A stretch of 7,827 nucleotides of DNA from NCBI GenBank assembly GCA_028702975.1, contig JAQVNT010000072.1, positions 1 through 7,827 of the forward strand, read 5' to 3'. Positions 5,858 to 7,827 of this stretch are shown piece by piece (position 1 is the first letter of the stretch; the number at the start of each line of letters is the position of its first letter). A program made the translations under genes and the position numbers. This stretch comes from Candidatus Delongbacteria bacterium. GTDB taxonomy: Bacteria; UBA4055. Below the pieces are notes generated by a model that saw only the letters and a list, made by a program, of their open reading frames with translations, searched no databases and had not been told where the DNA came from.

Positions 5858-7693
5858 TTATTTCTTTCCATAAATTATTTGAAATGGATCTGTGAAGGTA
5901 TTTCCTTTAGTACTGCTATTGTGCCAATACATATTTGGTTCATCAAATTGATTGTTAACTTGAAATTCTCCAAAATCTGCCTTAGAAGGTTCTGCTGCAG
6001 TTCCTTGCATAACACTACTTCTTGTTCCTACAGGTATGTCGTTACTAAACATTCTTTGGTACTCCTTTAATGTTGATGTTCTCGAACTAGGGGAAAGATA
6101 CGAAGAAATACTTCCTTTGTCAAGTGTTTTTTGAAACATATGTCCATTTCTAATAATATTTTCATCATCTTCATCTAAATAATGCGCTTCAGGAGAGTCC
6201 TTCTTAACAACTACATAATCGCCAGTTGTAGGTTTTTCTGCAAGAACATCATACCATAAAGTATCCGTAACATCAAGACCAGAATTAAACCGAGTAAACT
6301 CACTCAACAACTCAATCCCATAAGGAATCTCATCAGGACGGAAACCATAAGTAGGATCTTCACTTTCCTTCATAAAATAAACCTTAGTTTTCTTTCCAGT
6401 ATTAACAGGAACATTCAAAAAATAACCTTGAGTAGCAAAAGCTTGCTTCACATCAAACGAACCAATGTCATAACCAAGTGCAGATTGTTCAGCAACAATT
6501 TCAGCTTCACCAAAATTAACGCCGTTTTGATCAGTAAAAGTCCAACCACCTAACTCAGGAAGTTTAACATAATCCAATTTCAACGAATCAACAGGCTCAT
6601 CCAAAATTTGATTTAAAGAATCCACATTTACAGTGTGATTAAATTTCCATCTAAAATTATTCTTTCCATCTAAGACAGCATCATCATCAAAAACCTTTCT
6701 AGAAGGATAAGAACTTTTTTGAATTTTATCAATTTGAGCATCAAAGTGAGTTCCAGTTTCCCATTCAAAAGAATTTTCATAACCAGCTTTAGAACTAAAT
6801 AAGAATAAATCCTCATCAGTTCCAATAGAACTCAAATCTACTAAAAAGGAATACTCCCCATTAGCATCAGTTACGGTATTTGCAATATCAACCAAACCAG
6901 AAGAAGTTTTCTTCTTCAAACTTAAATCAACATTAGCCATACGTTCTTTACTTTTAACATCTCTAAACGTACCTTCAAGATATCTTTCATTAGGAAGCAC
7001 ATCACAAGTGTTCTCCCAGAATTCAGTACTTTGTAAAGTAGCAGGATCTTTATAGACATAAAGCGTGTCAGGCATAAAATTAGCATTAGCAAAAGGAGTA
7101 GAAATAATTCTCCAAGTATCCACACCTTTAGATGTATTATTTTCTGATTTTACCGATTTTCTTCTACTCTTAAATTCTCCTTTAGATGTTCCAACAATAA
7201 CGTTATCTTTTTTAACAAAACTAACCTTGAAAGGATTATCTCCTTCAGGAAAAACAGTAACACCATACCAACCTGAAGCAACTCCATCGAAATTTAAATT
7301 TAAATTTGAACCTTGTTGATTTTGTTTAACAGGAATTTTTTGACTCTTAAGGTTAATTGCTTCAACATAAAAATTAGAAGCATTTGGAACTTGTAACATA
7401 ATATCATTTCCACTTTTGGATAAACTATACTTTATTGGAATTGTTGTCTCAATACCAGAAATAGCAAATGTCGCCATACCATTACCATCGTAATTTTGAA
7501 CCATCGGTCCAATTCCTGCAGTTAAATTCTCCACAGAAACTTGTCCATTCTTTACAGGCGTTGTTCCACCAGGTAAAGTCGAATCAACAATAAGTGTAAA
7601 ATCATAATCTGCTCCTTTCGACATACTACAAATACCTAAAACCGCAACAGCCGTAGTCAAAGGATGAATATTTATAAAACGGAATTTTCGCAT
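5858..7693 (-). CDS. Large exported multidomain protein with a carboxypeptidase-regulatory-like domain and a degenerate metzincin-like C-terminus
   Basis: The 611 residues start with a signal peptide (hydrophobic core TTAVAVLGICSM, likely cut KGA^DYD, ~28). Residues 30-160 look like beta-sandwich modules (VKNGQVSVEN; GMATFAISGI). A Lys/Ser/Arg-rich linker follows (~170-190). Residues 234-305 resemble a carboxypeptidase regulatory-like domain, with EGTFRDVKSKERMANVDLSL (240-259), TDANGEYSF (275-283) and KAGYENSF (302-309). Residues ~430-590 hold a region whose spacing recalls a metzincin protease: KEYQRMFSNDI (543-553) in place of HExxHxxGxxH, then SSVMQG (559-564) like a Met-turn, then EPSKAD. 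The zinc histidines are absent, so activity is not expected. Codons are more A/T-ending (GGA, ACA, TTA, GTT, CCT) than in the left-hand genes, hinting at a different origin. It has its own promoter and terminator. GGGAAGAG supports the ATG. The CDS is firm; the biological role is unknown. Confidence 0.85.
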   Translation of the reverse strand: MRKFRFINIHPLTTAVAVLGICSMSKGADYDFTLIVDSTLPGGTTPVKNGQVSVENLTAGIGPMVQNYDGNGMATFAISGIETTIPIKYSLSKSGNDIMLQVPNASNFYVEAINLKSQKIPVKQNQQGSNLNLNFDGVASGWYGVTVFPEGDNPFKVSFVKKDNVIVGTSKGEFKSRRKSVKSENNTSKGVDTWRIISTPFANANFMPDTLYVYKDPATLQSTEFWENTCDVLPNERYLEGTFRDVKSKERMANVDLSLKKKTSSGLVDIANTVTDANGEYSFLVDLSSIGTDEDLFLFSSKAGYENSFEWETGTHFDAQIDKIQKSSYPSRKVFDDDAVLDGKNNFRWKFNHTVNVDSLNQILDEPVDSLKLDYVKLPELGGWTFTDQNGVNFGEAEIVAEQSALGYDIGSFDVKQAFATQGYFLNVPVNTGKKTKVYFMKESEDPTYGFRPDEIPYGIELLSEFTRFNSGLDVTDTLWYDVLAEKPTTGDYVVVKKDSPEAHYLDEDDENIIRNGHMFQKTLDKGSISSYLSPSSRTSTLKEYQRMFSNDIPVGTRSSVMQGTAAEPSKADFGEFQVNNQFDEPNMYWHNSSTKGNTFTDPFQIIYGKK

Positions 7694-7730
7694 TCGGCGC
7701 TCTTCCCGGGTTTGTTTTCATTTTGAAAGT

Positions 7731-7759
7731 AATATAAGTCCGGATTCGTAATAAAACAA
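7731..7759 (-). promoter_or_regulatory. Candidate promoter of the 611-codon gene
   Basis: On the minus strand TTGTTT (7754-7759) and TATATT (7731-7736, 5 of 6 to TATAAT) are 17 bases apart. The start would lie about 30 bases before the ATG at 7693. The -35 is weak beyond TTG. The position between the window edge and the gene fits well. Confidence 0.5.
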
Positions 7760-7776
7760 AATATTTTTGAAATTAA

Positions 7777-7805
7777 TTGACTTTGAACCGTCTTTGGAGT
7801 AAATT
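7777..7805 (+). promoter_or_regulatory. Candidate divergent promoter reading out of the right edge
   Basis: On the plus strand TTGACT (7777-7782) and TAAATT (7800-7805) are 17 bases apart. If real, it drives a gene beyond the right edge, back-to-back with the 611-codon gene. No start codon for it lies inside the window. The A/T-rich context makes chance plausible. Confidence 0.3.
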
Positions 7806-7827
7806 CAGTTTGTTTTTTTTAATTGCG

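Noticed and set aside
5762..6070. Plus-strand open frame of 102 codons spanning the terminator
   Set aside because: It runs through the intrinsic terminator and the antisense of the 611-codon gene; the start of its frame overlaps the TA promoter's -35.
6922..7319. Open frames inside the 611-codon gene (6922-7125 minus, 7065-7319 plus)
   Set aside because: They are off-frame shadows in A/T-rich coding DNA without start signals.

Overview
The window fits a Gram-negative bacterium of the FCB superphylum (Bacteroidota, Fibrobacterota, Delongbacteria and relatives). It carries an exported lipoprotein with a six-bladed propeller, signal peptides ending in A^Q, a GH130 enzyme beside a CBM9-like exported protein, and an AbiEi/AbiEii-type pair. 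I cannot resolve the lineage further. No rRNA, tRNA, CRISPR array or insertion sequence was seen. No gene-free stretch exceeds about 150 bases.

Left part (1-2087, minus strand): a partial exported alpha-helical protein of unknown function runs off the left edge (1-808). Upstream of it, separated by a 130-base gap with a sigma70-like promoter candidate, lies a lipoprotein of the 6-bladed beta-propeller family (939-2087).

Centre (2195-3950, plus strand): a divergently transcribed two-gene operon encodes an exported CBM9-like protein and a cytoplasmic GH130 glycoside phosphorylase that keeps the expected acid and phosphate-binding residues. The pair is best read as a small carbohydrate-use module, probably for beta-mannosides. 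The 107-base divergent region contains a perfect 20-base dyad.

Right-centre (3976-5699 plus upstream control region, minus strand): a translationally coupled (ATGA overlap) pair encodes an AbiEi-like winged-helix regulator/antitoxin and an AbiEii-like nucleotidyltransferase. Its promoter has a consensus -35 (TTGACA) and a 17-base spacer. An 11-bp inverted repeat overlaps the -10, which is the layout expected of autorepression.

Right part (5789-7827, minus strand): a self-contained transcription unit (promoter, 611-codon gene, intrinsic terminator) encodes a large exported multidomain protein. Its codon use is much more A/T-biased than the left half. Its C-terminus looks like a metzincin-type protease domain whose zinc ligands are lost. 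A candidate plus-strand promoter points out of the right edge. The TA-like pair and this gene form the accessory-looking half of the window.
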